From: Boswellia sacra
Taxonomy: Eukaryota; Streptophyta; Magnoliopsida; Sapindales; Burseraceae
DNA: 64,000 bases
Assembly (NCBI GenBank): GCA_013180625.2
Contig: SNVD02007458.1
Span: 186,001 to 250,000 of the forward strand
Direction: 5' to 3'
In this document: one piece after another, positions 33,330-45,865 of the stretch
Layout of the letters: the number at the start of each line of letters is the position of its first letter
How positions within the stretch are numbered: the first letter of the stretch is position 1
Position numbers and translations under genes: made by a program
Notes under the pieces: generated by a model
The model's database searches: none
What the model was told of the DNA's origin: nothing
The model's input: only the letters and a program-made list of their open reading frames with translations

Positions 33330-34340
33330 TGATCTAAATTCATGGATTTTCCTAGAAAAGAGGCTTAGTTAATCGTCTCCCAATGCTTGAAGAAGCTAAT
33401 TAGGCATATTGGAAGTTACACATAAGAGCCTTTATTAAATCAATTGATGAAAGAGTCTGGACTAGCATTGTGGATAGATGGACATCCCCAATAGGACTGA
33501 ATGCTTTTGGAGTCATGGAGGAGAAACCACAGCTCGAATGACTGATAAAAAATATAATGGAACCAACTGGAATTCAAAAGGTATTAATTCTATCTTTAAT
33601 GCTATTAGTGCTAATCAATTTGGTCTTTTATTAACTTGCACAACTGCAAAGGAGGCTTGGACATTCTTGAGGTAAGGAATGAAGGTACATCATTTGTCAA
33701 AAGATCCAAATTACTTGAATTAACTTCTCAATTTAAAAATCTAGTGATGCATGAGGAAGAATCTGTTGTTGAATTTTATACTAAGATATGTGAAATAACC
33801 AACTCTTTTTTATGTTGGTTGAGAGACATTAGGATACTAAAATTGTTGGAAAGATCCTTAGATCTTTACCAAATAAATTTCAAGTGAAACCATAGAAGAG
33901 AGTAGGAATCTACATGAATTGAGAATGATAAACCAATTGGTTCCTTTCAAACCTTCAAGATGCATTTGAAGTCAAGGAACAAAGGCAAAAAAAATTGCAC
34001 TTGTTGTCAAGTCTGCTGACACAGATTGTTAAGATGATGAGTATGATGACTCAGATGAGAAGCAAATGGCATACTTGACTAGGAACTTTATCAAACACCT
34101 GAGGAAAAGTTTTAGAAGGAAAAACCCAAGCAAGTCTCAAAAGGCTAGTGAATCATCAAACATCTTGAGAAAGTTATCTAAAGAATTTGACAAGAAAAGT
34201 CAAAAAGATCATGACAGAAGGAGTCAGCAAGATCGTGACAAAAATAATTAGGTCCAATGATATAAATGCTTATTTTGTGGCCATATTCAATCTGAATGTG
34301 CCAATCTCAAGAAGAAAAATAACAAGGGTTTAAGTGTTAC
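33330..34340 (+). pseudogene. gag of copia element D (broken)
   Basis: Fragments in changing frames match the gag of element C: NSKGINSIFNAISANQFGLL (about 33571), TTAKEAWTFL, LTSQFKNLVMHEEESVVEFY and EKQMAYLTRNFIKHLRKSF (about 34058), the last typical of Sirevirus gag. The zinc knuckle (CLFCGHIQSEC, about 34268) has lost residues between the second Cys and the His. Stops are frequent. Confidence 0.75.
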
Positions 34341-35059
34341 ATGGAGTAAAGATGATTCTAATGATTTTAAGTATATGAGCAACTTTGTCCTATTGATTGG
34401 AACTATGAGTATGATGGAGAAAAAGTTGTAGCTTACTATGAAGAACTGCAAGAAACTTATAATAAGCTTTATTTTCAATGGCAATAAGGGATAAAGAAGT
34501 GTAAGACTCTTGCAAAGAAAATTGAAACTCTTCAAAGTGAAAAAGTTTCTGCAAATGAAAGAATCAAAAAATCAGAAGCTCTTGTGATTGATAAGAGAGA
34601 ACATATCCACAAACTTACTGCATAATTAGATGAGGCAAACAAGTGCATTAACCAACTCAAGATAGGCTTAACAAAGCTTGATCTGGTTTTAAGTTTAGGG
34701 CATGACAATTCCATGAAACATGGCCTGGGATATGAAGAAAAGAATGGTGCTTCCACTTCAAAAATTGTGTTTGTCAAGGCATCTAAACCAGGTAACATTT
34801 CTAACTCATATTCAAAAGGTAAGGTTAACTTTGTCACTTCTATAAATCTTTCTAGGTCAAATCGAAAAAAGATAAGATAATTTATTCCAACTTGCTATTT
34901 CTATGGTGTTAAAGGTCACATAAGACCAAGATGTTTTAAACTTTTGAATTTGTTGAGAAAGAAATCAAAACAGTTTAGACCGTCATATAGAACAAAAAAG
35001 TTTGGGTTAAGAAACAGATAACAACCAGCAATGTTGCTCTTATTGCACTTAATAATTTT

Positions 35060-38000
35060 GCGAACAGTGTTTGATATTTTGATAGTGCTTGTTCTATGCA
35101 TATGATTCAAAACGAAGGTTTTTTGAAAAATATCGAGTCATGCAAGGAAGGAACAATTACGTTTGGTGATGGTGCAAAGAGCAAGGTCATTGGTAAGGTA
35201 ACTTTATGTCTTAATGGATTACCAAAACTTAACAATGTTCCATATGTTGAAGGTCTCAAACCTAACTTGATTAGTATCATTCAGATATGTGATGATAGGT
35301 TTGTAGTTAAATTCACACTAAACAAATGCGTGGTCTTAGATTTGATGGAAATTGCATACAAGAAGGAAGTAGATCTTTAGATGGTTGTTATTCGTTAACA
35401 AATTTGAATGCAATGAATGCTAAGATAACTGATGCAAAACTATGGCATCAAAAGTAAGGTCACCTAAACTATAAGGATTTAGTTATAAGTTAACTAAAAC
35501 ATGAGTTGTTAAAGGTATTCCTACATTTAATAAAAAACCAAATGGAATTTGTGGTCGTGATCAAATAGGAAAACAAATTAGGAGTTCATAAAGTTCTAAG
35601 ACACATCTTAGCAATCTAAAATCTTAGAATTGCTTCACATGGATCTCATGGTCCATGCAAATTAAAAGCATTGGAGGAAGAAGGTATATGTTTGTGTATG
35701 TTAATGACTACTCTAGATTCACTTGGGTTGATTTTGTTGGAGAAAAAATTGATACTTTTGATATTTTCAAGAGTCTTTGTGTTGGATTTAAGATTAAACA
35801 AAATAGAAACATTGGTAGGATTGTTAAAATCCGAGGTGACCATGACAAGGAGTTTGAGAATGTTAGCTAACAGATTTTTGCAAATATCATGGCATAGCTC
35901 ATGAATTTTCTATACCCAAAACACCTGAACAAAATGGTGTTGTAAAAGGAATAACAGAATTCTGTAAGAGATGGCAAGAGTGATGTTGAATAGTAAGAAG
36001 CTCACTAAAAGGCCTTAGGTTGAAGCTAAAAACATAGCTTGTTATATTTCAAATAGAGTTTAATTTCCTTAGACCTAGAACTCATTAAACACCTTATGAA
36101 CTGTTAAAATGAAGAAAACCAAACCTAAAATAATTTCATATTTTGGTTGTAATTGTTATATCCATAATGATAGAGAGCAGCTAGGAAATTTTGATGTAGA
36201 GTGATGAAGGAGTGTTCATTGGGTACTCATTGAACAGCAAAGCATGTTATGTTTACAATTTGAGAGTTGAAATAATTATGGAATCTGCATATGTTTTTTT
36301 TTCATGATCTTGATGATTATTCTAAGTTTTCGCAGGAAGAAAATATAATCAAATTCTCAAAAAATACAGGCAGCACAATTTTAGATAGAACTAATAGTAA
36401 AAAGGAAGCCATTACAGTAGATGACATAAAAGTGTTTAGCTCCAATTAGACAAAATAGTATGACAGAACAAACCTGGATAGAGAAACAATAAGGGATGAA
36501 TCTATTCAAAAGAATCCATCATCCTGGATTCAAAAGGCACATCCAAACCCATCTATCATTGGAAGTCCATATGGTACAATGAAGACTAGAAGCAAGCTAA
36601 GGAACAAGGTAAACTATGCTTGTTATGTCTCTTTTATTGAACCCAAGAACGTCAATGAAGCTTCAAAAGAGCATGTTTGGAATTAAATCATTATGCAAGA
36701 TAAATTAAATCGTTTGAAAGGAATGTTTGAATGTTAGTTCCTAAACCTAAATTTGCAAATGTAATTAGAACTAAATGGATTTTCAAAAAAAAAAATTAAT
36801 AATAAAATGGTCAAGTAATTAGAAATAAATCTTGGTTACTTGCACAAGTTCCACTAAAATAGAAGGAATTAACTTTGATGAGACTTTTAGCTAGGTTGGA
36901 ATTAATTATATTATTACTTCTTATTGCATGCATGCTTGGTTTTAATTTTTTTCAAATGATGTCAAGACTGCCTTCTTGAGTGGCAGTCTAAATGAGGAAG
37001 CTTATATTGAACAAACATAGGGTTTTAAGGAACTAAAACATCCTAATTATGTCTACAAACTGAAAAAGGCATTGCATAGGTTGAAACAAGCTCCTATAGC
37101 TCGGTATCAGAGGTTAACTAACTTCTTGATTCAAATGGGATATACTAGAAGTAGTAATAACAAGATTTTGTTTATTAGGCATACTTCTAGTTACATTATT
37201 ATTGCCCAAATATATGTGACCGACATTGTGTTTAGTTCTACTAATCATGATAAAATTAATGAGTTTGTTGAGCTAACGCAAAATGAGTTCAAGATGAGTA
37301 TGGTAGCGAAGTTAAACTTCTTTCTTGGTCTCCAAGTGAAGCAACTAGATAATAGAATCTTTATTTCACAATCTAAGTATGCTAACAACTTAGTTAAAAA
37401 GTTTGAACTTCATAAATCTAAGCCTTTAAGAATTCTTATTAGCACTAACCCTAAGTTGTCAAGAGATCATGCAAGACATTGATCCAAGTCTTTATAAAGG
37501 CATGATTGGAAGCTTACTCTATTTGATAGCTAGTAGACCAAAAATTTGTTTCTATGTTGGTTCATGCACCAGGTTTCAATCAAGTACAAAGTAATTATAA
37601 CTAATAATAGTGAAAAGAATTATCATGTATATACATGGAACAACTGACTTTGGGATATGGTATTCCAATGACACAAATGCATATCTTGCAGGGTATAGTG
37701 ATTTTGATTGAGTAGGCAATGTGGATGATAGAAATAGTACAACTGGTGGTTATTTTTACCTTGGTAAAACCTAGTGTCATGGCATAATAAGAAACAAAAC
37801 TTTATCTAATTATCCACTGTAGAAGATGAATACATTGCTACTGTACACAACTCTTATGGATGAAATAGATGTTGTGTGATAATGGTATTGATCAAGGCTC
37901 AATGACAATGTTTTATGATAATATTAGCGCAATAAACATCTCCAAGAATCTAGCTCAATCCACAAGAACAAAACACAAACATAAGATACCACTTCATAAG

Positions 38001-38137
38001 AGAGCTTGTTGAATCAAAGGTCATATTAAGCATGTTTTATCTAAAAATCAATTAGTTGACTTATTCACTAAGGCACTGGACACAACTAAGTTTGAAAATC
38101 TGAAAAAGGATATTGGTGTTTGTCAATTTTCAAAATG
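35060..38137 (+). pseudogene. pol of copia element D (broken)
   Basis: The protease active site reads FDSACSMHM (canonical DSG changed to DSA). It is followed by TFGDGAKSKVIGK and an integrase segment with VNDYSRFTWVDF (about 35700). The RT has DVKTAFLSGSLNEEAYIEQ (about 36958) and YVTDIVFSST, where the catalytic VDD is now VTD (about 37216). It continues with LNFFLGLQVKQLDNRIF and RNase H-like remnants to IGVCQF (38137). Stops and frameshifts occur throughout. Confidence 0.8.
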
Positions 38138-38339
38138 AAAACAAATTCTGTTGTGTCTTTCATATTTGAAGTATCATAAGGTAACTTCTAACTAAGTATG
38201 TTTAAGCTGATTTTATATTCAATATTTAAGTTATGTTGCTTGTAAAATAAAGAAAAATAATGCAAAATACAGAAAGGGCTACCAGTATATGATGTGTGAA
38301 AGCCATCCACTATATGTCTTTGAAATATCATTATAAGAA

Positions 38340-38960
38340 ATTTGACTTTTGATAAAAAAAATTTCTGCAACGAACAGCAATTTTGTTGCTGAAAGCCATA
38401 TTTTGCAACAAAAATGGAATTACATTGTCGAATGTATGATGAATAATACACAATTCATTTAATAGGAGTGAGATACATTTTGGGACAAAAAAGAATCACT
38501 GCAAAATGGTACAATTAGAGATGAAATATGAATTTGTTGCAAAATATATGTCATTATTTTTGTCCATTTCTCCCAGAATTTTCAACAACAAAATAAGTTA
38601 TTCTGATACAAAATCTTTTGCCGATGAAGATTAGAATAGGCAACAAATTTATTTAGTTGCAGATAAGTTGGTATAAATTTTGGACACCCATTTTGCCACA
38701 AAGATGTGTCATTCAATAACAAAATATTTTGTTTGTAAACATATTGTTTGGCAACAAAAAAGTTTTGCTGCAAATGAGTAAATAATTAATTTGTTAAAAC
38801 TTTTCTCAAAAAAAAAAATTTTTGAAACAAATGCGAAGTTATAAGGAGACAAAAATTTTTGTTTGAAACTTATTGAATAGGCAATGAAATTTATTTTGTT
38901 GCAAAATAGCTTAGATTTTGTTGGTAAATTTTTGGTCTCCTTCATGCCGTGAAAATAAGA
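38340..38960. repeat. Left subterminal repeats of the second CACTA element
   Basis: The words gcaacaaa(a)ttt and ttttgttgc recur on both strands, for example at 38388-38412, 38522-38545, 38640-38660 and 38890-38925. A similar set lies at 42200-43045. This is the arrangement of transposase-binding motifs in CACTA elements. Confidence 0.7.
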
Positions 38961-39952
38961 AATGTTGGAGGAGTTAATTACACATGAAACCTAATAAAAA
39001 ATAATAGTTAATCGTTTTATGATTGGAAATAAAAATTAAACTTGTAGGGCAGAACTGCTACTAAAAAATGTTGTTCAATAAAAATTGCACATTAAATCTA
39101 ATCCAAAATATTAATTAATTAGTTTATGATTGGAAATGAAATTGTAAGGGCAAGGTAGAACTGTGATTAAAAAATGTTGGAGAGTAGAACTGTGATTAAA
39201 AAATATTGGAGGCAAAATTACACATTAAACATTATCCAAAATATTGAGCAAGTGTTTTATGATTGGAAATAAAATGGTAAGGGCAGGGCAAATTTGTCAT
39301 TGAATATTAAACCCTAAAGCAATAAGGACTCATAAATTCTTTGTTTTCTTCTCATTTGGTTGACTTCATGGAGGCACTATTGAATTGTCTCCTCATCTTT
39401 CTTCAACCTTAGAAAGCAAGCTAGAAGAATCGGTCCCCACTTCAAACCTCACAACAAATCAATATATCCCCACAAAGTCAGTCCCTGCCTCCACACCTAG
39501 TTGTAAGTGTTTGATTTCAACCTTGAGCCTGAATTGTTTACTAAACGATTTTGTTGTATTAATGAAATGGGTCCCCAATTTTTTATGTGTATTTTATGTT
39601 AAAGTTGATTTGTCTTTACTTAATTGATGATTTATATTTGCTACTGATGAATAAGTTTGTTGCTTTATGTATGTTACAGAACTATTATCTTAGTTTAAAG
39701 GCATACATAGATTTAGTTGAAAATATGTTTTCTTTCATTGTCTAGTCCCGAATCTACTTGCAAAACCCTTGTACCTAATTTATTATCGCTTTATGAAAAA
39801 AAATTACTTTTTTCTTTTGTGGTTAGATTTTCACTGTTTGATTGTGTAATTTATTTATAAATTTCAAAGATGAAGCTTATTGACTTTGTGGATTACTTTA
39901 TATTTATTTGCTTATTTGTCATTGTCATTGAAGAATATCTATGCATAAGTCA

Positions 39953-40280
39953 TATGTGAATTTGTTAGTTGTAATGGTTTGCATGTTGGTGATTGTTACC
40001 ATATAGAGTCTTTTTATTTATTATTGCCATCGAACAATTTTAAGTGCATGTCATGTTGTTATTTGTAATGGTTTGCATGTTGGTGATTGTTACCACATAT
40101 GGTTTGTTTATTTATCATTGTTAGTGAAATAATTTCTACGCATGTCATATTATTATTTTAATGGTCTCCATGTTAGCTGATTGTTACCGCATATGGGTTG
40201 TGTATTTATGATTGTAATTTAAATAATATATGTGCATGTTGGTGATTGTTACCGTATATGGGTTATTTATTTGTCATTGG
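39953..40280. repeat. Minisatellite of about 95 bp, three to four units
   Basis: The phrase gcatgttggtgattgttacc(a/g) followed by (c)atatggg(t)tt(g)t and ttatttatcattg recurs near 39980, 40075, 40165 (with atgttagctgattgttaccg) and 40235. It lies inside the second CACTA element. Confidence 0.7.
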
Positions 40281-40299
40281 TTTTCATAGTAGCTGTTGA

Positions 40300-40482
40300 T
40301 TGATGTATTATGTTGAACATGATATAATGACAATGGAAATGTTTGATATTGAAGTGTACGTTTGGGGGGAGAACTTCTGCTTAGAGAGAGTTAACTCAGA
40401 CAGAATTTGTTTATATGAGTATATAAAGGCCATTGGAGCAAGGTTCCTTGCATTTTCAAAGTCAAAGACTACAGGGAAATGA
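40300..40482 (+). pseudogene. PB1-like transposase N-terminal fragment
   Basis: The frame MFDIEVYVWGENFCLERVNS then DRICLYEYIKAIG resembles the PB1-like N-terminal domain found in plant MULE-type transposases (pattern D-I-hydrophobic-HGG ... D-R-x-S-Y-F-E). It ends at a stop after 60 codons with no transposase core downstream. The assignment is tentative. It could be captured or could belong to the CACTA element's own accessory gene. Confidence 0.4.
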
Positions 40483-41307
40483 AATTTTGGATTCATTTTC
40501 CCTCGAATGATGAGAACATGGTGATTGAGTCTGATGTTTCATGATTTATGAATTGAAAACGGAAGGAAAAGAGACCTTTGAATGCAATATGCAAACAATA
40601 TTTGAGTGGGAGAATTGCCAAGAAAGTCATTAAGCACATAGGCAACAACTATGTCACAAACTGGAGATACTGGTTGCTCAACAACATGAGCTACATTGTG
40701 TGCTACGTCATCTACAGAGGCAGCAAGAATGTGAGAAGCAACGTCAATAGATACGTCTAAAATGTGAGGGGCGACGTCATGAACAGATGAGTGAATAGGA
40801 GGAGCGACGTTAACAACATCTTGTTGCTGAGTTGCTAAGTGGGCTCGTATCAGAACAATTTCAAACAGTCAATCCACTAAGAATTTAGCAGTATTTATTT
40901 TACAACTTTTGTTTGAGAGGAAGAAGTATATAGTTGATGCTTGGTTAATTTGGTTTGGTTGATGTGGTTTGATGCTTTTGGTTTAGTTGATAGTATCTTT
41001 GGCATTATTTGTTTTGGTTTAGTTATGGATTGAAGTATATATAACGCCGGTTATGAAATTAAATATAGGCTATTCACAACTGTTTATATTATTATGCCTT
41101 CTCTGTTTCCATCTGCCATGAATTCATCAAAATGGTTTTCTTCAATGTCTACTTCATTCATATCACTTCATAAATCATTTGCTAATTATTAAATACTCTT
41201 TTTGCTAATAGAGATATCCAGTCCACCTACTCTGTTTACTCTCGTTAATTATTTGCTTTATGCTTAGGATACATCATATTTAGTTTATTAGCTTAAACAA
41301 AGATATT

Positions 41308-41312
<5 letters not shown>

Positions 41313-41346
<34 letters not shown>
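41313..41346. repeat. (ac)17 microsatellite
   Basis: This is a run of ac dinucleotides in the second CACTA element. Confidence 0.97.
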
Positions 41347-41350
<4 letters not shown>

Positions 41351-41407
41351 GATAGAATGGTGGAATTGAAGGAAAAGTCAATCATATAAGGCAAAAAAGT
41401 TTTAGAA

Positions 41408-41749
41408 CTCGAGATATCAGAACAAGTTCGTGGGAATAAATGTGGAGCTTTCAAAGGTTTAGGCTTTTGCCCATGTCTAGCCTCAAACAAGTTTAATGCT
41501 ACCTTCCAAAACAGCAAAGATATGGAGAAAAAGATGGAGCTACAACACTTAGAATAGGAAAACCAAAGGCAGAAGAGAGAGCTTCAAGAGAAAGAGATGG
41601 AAACAATGCGAACAAAGCTGGAGAAGGAAGATCGAATGATTGAAGAACTACAAACACAGGACACAAAAATTTTAGCCATTCTGCAGAAGATGGTATCTGA
41701 ACCTAAAGCAAGATGCTCCTCTCAGTCTGAGGTTTCTTTATCTACTTAA
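41408..41749 (+). pseudogene. Coiled-coil C-terminal fragment, possibly Transposase_24-like
   Basis: The open frame (one TAG near 41552) reads LEISEQVRGNKCGAFKGLGF, then after the Cys-containing CPCLASNKF a charged helix with EKKMELQHLE, KRELQEKEMETMRTKLEKED and ILQKMVSEPKARC, ending in LST-stop. A basic/aromatic segment followed by a C-terminal coiled coil is typical of the Ptta/En-Spm (PF03004) proteins of CACTA elements. No start codon or N-terminal part was recognised. Confidence 0.45.
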
Positions 41750-42199
41750 TTATCTGTATGTTGTCTTGTTTTAGGCATCATCTATTTATACTTTTGCATT
41801 TATATATTTAGGCCTTATTTACTTGTGCATACACTCGAGCCATAGATACATTTTGGAAGTCCCAGGACATAAATACCTAAAAGGATAATAGGCCAGGCTT
41901 TTTAACTCTCTTATGGTAATTAGACTGTAGACTTTCACACCCAACTTTTGTAGAACTACGTACATAGTTGTTCAACCATTTGTGCTACCTACTTTCAAAA
42001 CTGGTCATGCCCTATGTGATAAATATGTACATAGTTCTGTCCAAGCAGAGGGCAAGCTTTTGATACTAGCTTGTAAGTATATAGTTCTTTACTACAGGCC
42101 TATGATACTTTTTATTATATACATGTACTTAACAACTTTCTTAAATTGTACTTTGTTAACATAATAGAATTTAAAATATTTATATATGAACTTGCATTT

Positions 42200-43045
42200 T
42201 TTTAACTACATGATATCATATTTACAATTGTGTCCAAATAATTTGAATTTATTATTTATCCTCCATTACATTTTATAAGCAAATCTATTACATTTTTCAC
42301 GAAATCCATTGTCCAAAATGATACATTCTATAACTATCAAATTTGTGCCAAATATATTATATTGCAACAAAATTTGTGTTGCTAAAGGCGTTAATCTTCC
42401 TCTCCCATTTTCATTTTACCACTATTTCTAGACATTTTACCACAAATTAATTTGTTCCAAAATGATACATTTTGCAACTAAATAAAGTTTGTGCCAAAGT
42501 ATATCATATTGCAATAGTAATTTTGTTGCTAAAGTCTTTAATAATTGTTTCCCATTCTTATTTTGCCACTATTTTCATATATTTTGCAACAAAATAATTT
42601 ATTTCAAAAATCCACATTTTGCAACAAACAAAAAATTATTGCTAGATGTGCAATTTAGGAACTAATTTTTTGTTGATAACACCTCTGAAATTTGTCCCCA
42701 ATTGTCACTTTTTGCAACACAATCAAATTTGTTACAAAAGGATTACAATCATCAACGAAATATATTCATATCCTTAACTCTTTCAGCACTATTTTTTTTT
42801 TTTTTTTTTGTGCTTTCTCATACCTTTTTGCAACATTTTCGAATTGAATCTATAACAAAAATTTTTGTGGCAAAAATGCATCCTTTAGCAATGAAATTTT
42901 CTTTTTTTAACCTTATCCTTCTGCTACAGACCTATTGCAACAACTTCACAATGACCCAATTTTCATTGCAAAATGTCTTTTGACATGAAATTTTAACTTT
43001 TAGAGACAAAATTTATTCGTTGCAAAAGGCCAAATTTCCTGTAGT
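42200..43045. repeat. Right subterminal repeats of the second CACTA element
   Basis: Repeated words ttgcaacaaaa(t)ttt, gccaaa and ttgttgctaaag occur at about 42360-42395, 42470-42530, 42590-42640, 42710-42735 and 42995-43035, mostly in inverse orientation to those at the left end. A t-run lies at 42790-42810. Confidence 0.7.
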
Positions 43046-43464
43046 GTATGATTAGGTCACCACTCAAATGGAAAAGGGCTATCTCTATACATGCGTGAAA
43101 GTGTTGTATTTCAAGGCTAAAATCCATTGAGATTAACCCTGGTGTATCTAAGAAATATGCTAAGGTTGACCACTCAATTGGATGAAAAGCCAAAATCTTG
43201 AAAGAATAATATTAATACAGCTTTTTTATTGTTTTTAGTATAATTATTTCAACTCTATTATATACTTCTTTAGAAAGGACCATACAAAGTCAACATATTT
43301 TCTTATGTTATTTACATTGGTTTTCTATTTTGTGTTTTGTAATAAAAATAATGTCCAGTAGGTATCAAACTCATTTGATAATTAAAACTATTGTCCTATG
43401 TGTCATAATTGTGTGCCATGTCCGTTAACTTGATTTTAGGGATGAATTTGCAAAGTGGCAAGAG

Positions 43465-43565
43465 TATTGTAGGAGGACATCACATTAGGCATCATAAAAT
43501 GCATGGCGACCACATTAGAGATGCAATGAATATTGTCATATTGTGTAAATTTCATGTTGAGTACG

Positions 43566-43631
<66 letters not shown>

Positions 43632-43765
43632 GTATGTATGTATGTATAATGAATGAATGAATTGGATTCTGAATTGTTTCAAGTTTTTGTCTGGCAATTG
43701 TGAATCCAACTTTGTATTATTATTCATTTTAATTAGATGACTAATGTGAGGAATTCCTCTCTTAT
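43465..43765 (+). pseudogene. Relic of the histidine-rich gene (3' part)
   Basis: The frame around 43465-43520 reads IVGGHHIRHHKMHGDHIRDA and aligns with the C-terminal part of the protein at 57484-57855 (ggaggacatcac-ttaggcatc-aaaatgcatggc matches gggggacatcatgttgcgcatcgtcaaatgcatggc). Similarity continues through the 3' region: a TA microsatellite, then gcaattgtgaatcca-ctttgtat, and gatgactaatgtgaggaattcctctct, matching 57995-58020 and 58240-58270. The N-terminal two thirds and promoter are missing, so it is a truncated duplicate. Confidence 0.75.
43567..43640. repeat. (cata)n(ta)n(tgta)n compound microsatellite
   Basis: It sits at the same relative place as the TA repeat 3' of the intact histidine-rich gene (57919-57942). 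Confidence 0.95.
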
Positions 43766-43907
43766 AAATTGAAGCAACTATATGCAAGAGCCAAATACCA
43801 GAGCTGCGCAGCTGGCTTTAAGAGCCTGAAAGTGCTCATGAATCCTTGTGATGAAGAGTTTGTTTGGACTAACAGCTTTTGGATTCTACTACAAGCTGCA
43901 ACTACTT

Positions 43908-45110
43908 GCCGTTTGGTATGGGGGTTTCCAAGCATGGGAATGGGAATCTGAAGCCTAACCCTTGTTTAGTTGACTTATTTAACATTTTAAGCCTTGAAAT
44001 TGAGTTTTCCCATAAGTTTCAAATACCCCACTATTGGGGTAATATGAAATCTTTTCAACACTTGAGTTTCATATTCCCAGGAATCCTAAACTCACCCCTA
44101 TATAAATTTATTTATTTAATATGTATACTTATAGCAAATTTAAAAAACACTACTAAATTATATATAAATTTGTATAAACTTATTTACATAAAATAAATAA
44201 ACTTATATAAATTTATATAAATAAAAATATTATTTATTAAACTATTAAATAATATAATATAATATAAATTGATTAAGATAACTATATTTATATATAATAT
44301 ACAATATATAAATTAATAAATATGAAAATAAATATATTTATTTATAAATAAATTTAAATTTAAAAATTAAATTTAATAAATAAAAGATAATATGTAAAAA
44401 AATAATGTATATGTAAATTAAATTTAAATTAAATTATATAAATAATAAAATAATAGAATATAAATATTTAAGATAGATATATTTATATAAATATAATATA
44501 TATAATATAAATTAATAAATATTTATATATTTATTTATAAACAAATTTAAATTTAAAAATGTATAAAATATAATATATAAAAAATCAAATTTATATGTAA
44601 ATTAAATATAATGAAATTATATAAATTTTATAATCAATTTATTTATAAATAAATTTAAATAAATAATATGATATATAAAAATTAAGTTTATATGTAAACT
44701 AAATTTAAATTAAATTAAATTAAATTATTTTTATTTTTATAATATATATTATATATATAAAAGATAATATAATATCTTGAAAAATAATATATTATATTCT
44801 ATTAAGATAATATATATAAATTTAAAAATCTTCAAAATTATTAATTTCATATATTTTTAATATTTTTTATTGTATACTAGAGCATGAAAAATATTATAAG
44901 TATTTTTTACATATTAGAAAAAAAATTTCATTATATAATATTACTCACCTATTAAATAAAATTAGCACATTCCTCTGTACAACCAAACATAGTAACCTGA
45001 TCCCCAAGGGAATGAATAACAAGATTCCTGTGGTAACCAAACCCAGTAATGTTTCTTTCCCAGAAATGTGAATTCTATTCCCATAAAACTAAACCCCCAT
45101 ACCAAACGGC
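43908..45110. mobile_element. AT-rich non-autonomous element with gccgtttggtatgggggttt ends
   Basis: The left end gccgtttggtatgggggttt (43908) is matched in inverse at the right (to 45110). Similarity continues loosely inward (ttcc/ctgggaat words). The interior is over 80% A+T with no ORF of note. It is inserted in a copy of the 133-bp repeat: 43861-43907 resembles 45205-45245, and repeat sequence resumes at 45112. The superfamily is not settled; CTT on both sides may be a 3-bp duplication. Confidence 0.7.
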
Positions 45111-45118
45111 CCCTTTAG

Positions 45119-45440
45119 CGTTTGATAAACACTTGAAAAATTAATTGTTCAAGAAGCTGTTGTCTGAAGAATCTATTTTTGTGCTAAGAGTGTGTTTGGA
45201 CCTGTTTTTGGAAACAGCTTTTAGATTCAGCTACTAGCTACATCTATTTTGGTGTTTGGTAAACACTTGAAAAATTAATTGTTCAAGAAGTTGCTACCTA
45301 GAGAATCTATTTTTGTGCTAAGAGTGTGTTTGGCCCTGTTTTTGGACACAGCTTTTGAATTCTGCTACTAGCTATATATATTTTAGTGGTTGGTAAAAAA
45401 TTTGAAAATTGATTGTCCAAGAAGCTGCTGCCTAGAGAAT
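45119..45440. repeat. 133-bp tandem repeat, 2.4 units
   Basis: Units start at about 45119, 45252 and 45386 with gtttggtaaacacttgaaaaattaattg-tcaagaagctgctg, followed by agagaatctatttttgtgctaagagtgtgtttgg-cctgtttttgg. Each unit contains one gtgtgtttgg end motif of the foldback elements, so it looks like stacked element ends. Confidence 0.8.
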
Positions 45441-45865
45441 TTTTTTTTTTTTTTTTTGTATTAGATTGTAAAAGTAGGTAGAGACAACTTTTGAAAATCA
45501 GATTTTAAAAAGTTAAAATTGGGAAGGATCAAAATATGAAAATTATCCTTATAAAATAATTAAAATCCAAAAATACCCTAAAATATTATAATATTAAAAT
45601 TAATTAATCAATTATTTATTTCATAATTATAAAATTTAATTATTCAAAAATTATTTTTAAAATCATATTTTCTGGAAAATGAAAAATAGTTGTCAGACTG
45701 TCACTGTCTACGTCGCCGACTATTTCTATTTCTATATATGGAAAGGGAAAAAATCATCATATAGAGCGGCTGAAAATGATCCTAGCGGTGACGACAGTGT
45801 CACTAAACGTGCCGAGTGATGGTGGTAAGCGGCGGAGACAGTGATCGATGATGGCTATTTCCGAC

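Larger units (their letters stand above)
38329..43046. mobile_element. Second CACTA transposon, inserted in copia D
   Basis: The right end is ...GGCCAAATTTCCTGTAGTG (to 43046). The left end reads CATTATAAGAAATTTGAC (38329), the same inverted end with substitutions including CACTA to CATTA. TAT at 38326-38328 and 43047-43049 is the target duplication, and the flanking copia sequence is contiguous across it. Subterminal zones carry dozens of ttgcaacaaa words. The 4.7-kb interior has only fragments of transposase-like frames (40300-40482, 41408-41749). Confidence 0.87.
33100..43220 (+). mobile_element. Degenerate Ty1/copia retrotransposon D, interrupted by a CACTA element
   Basis: The right part of a 5' LTR is recognisable to 33277 by comparison with the LTR end of element C (atagtgaattgtagc...tgctgccc...), followed by primer-binding site tgtatcaaagc and the same leader start (tttcactgacata). 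Gag (about 33330-34340) and pol (35060-38137) follow in copia order. The post-pol spacer (gggctaccag...gaaagccatcc) breaks at 38328 and resumes at 43050 (caaatggaaaagggctatctc), matching 50880-50990 of element C without a gap. No 3' LTR was found. It is clearly older than C. Confidence 0.8.
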
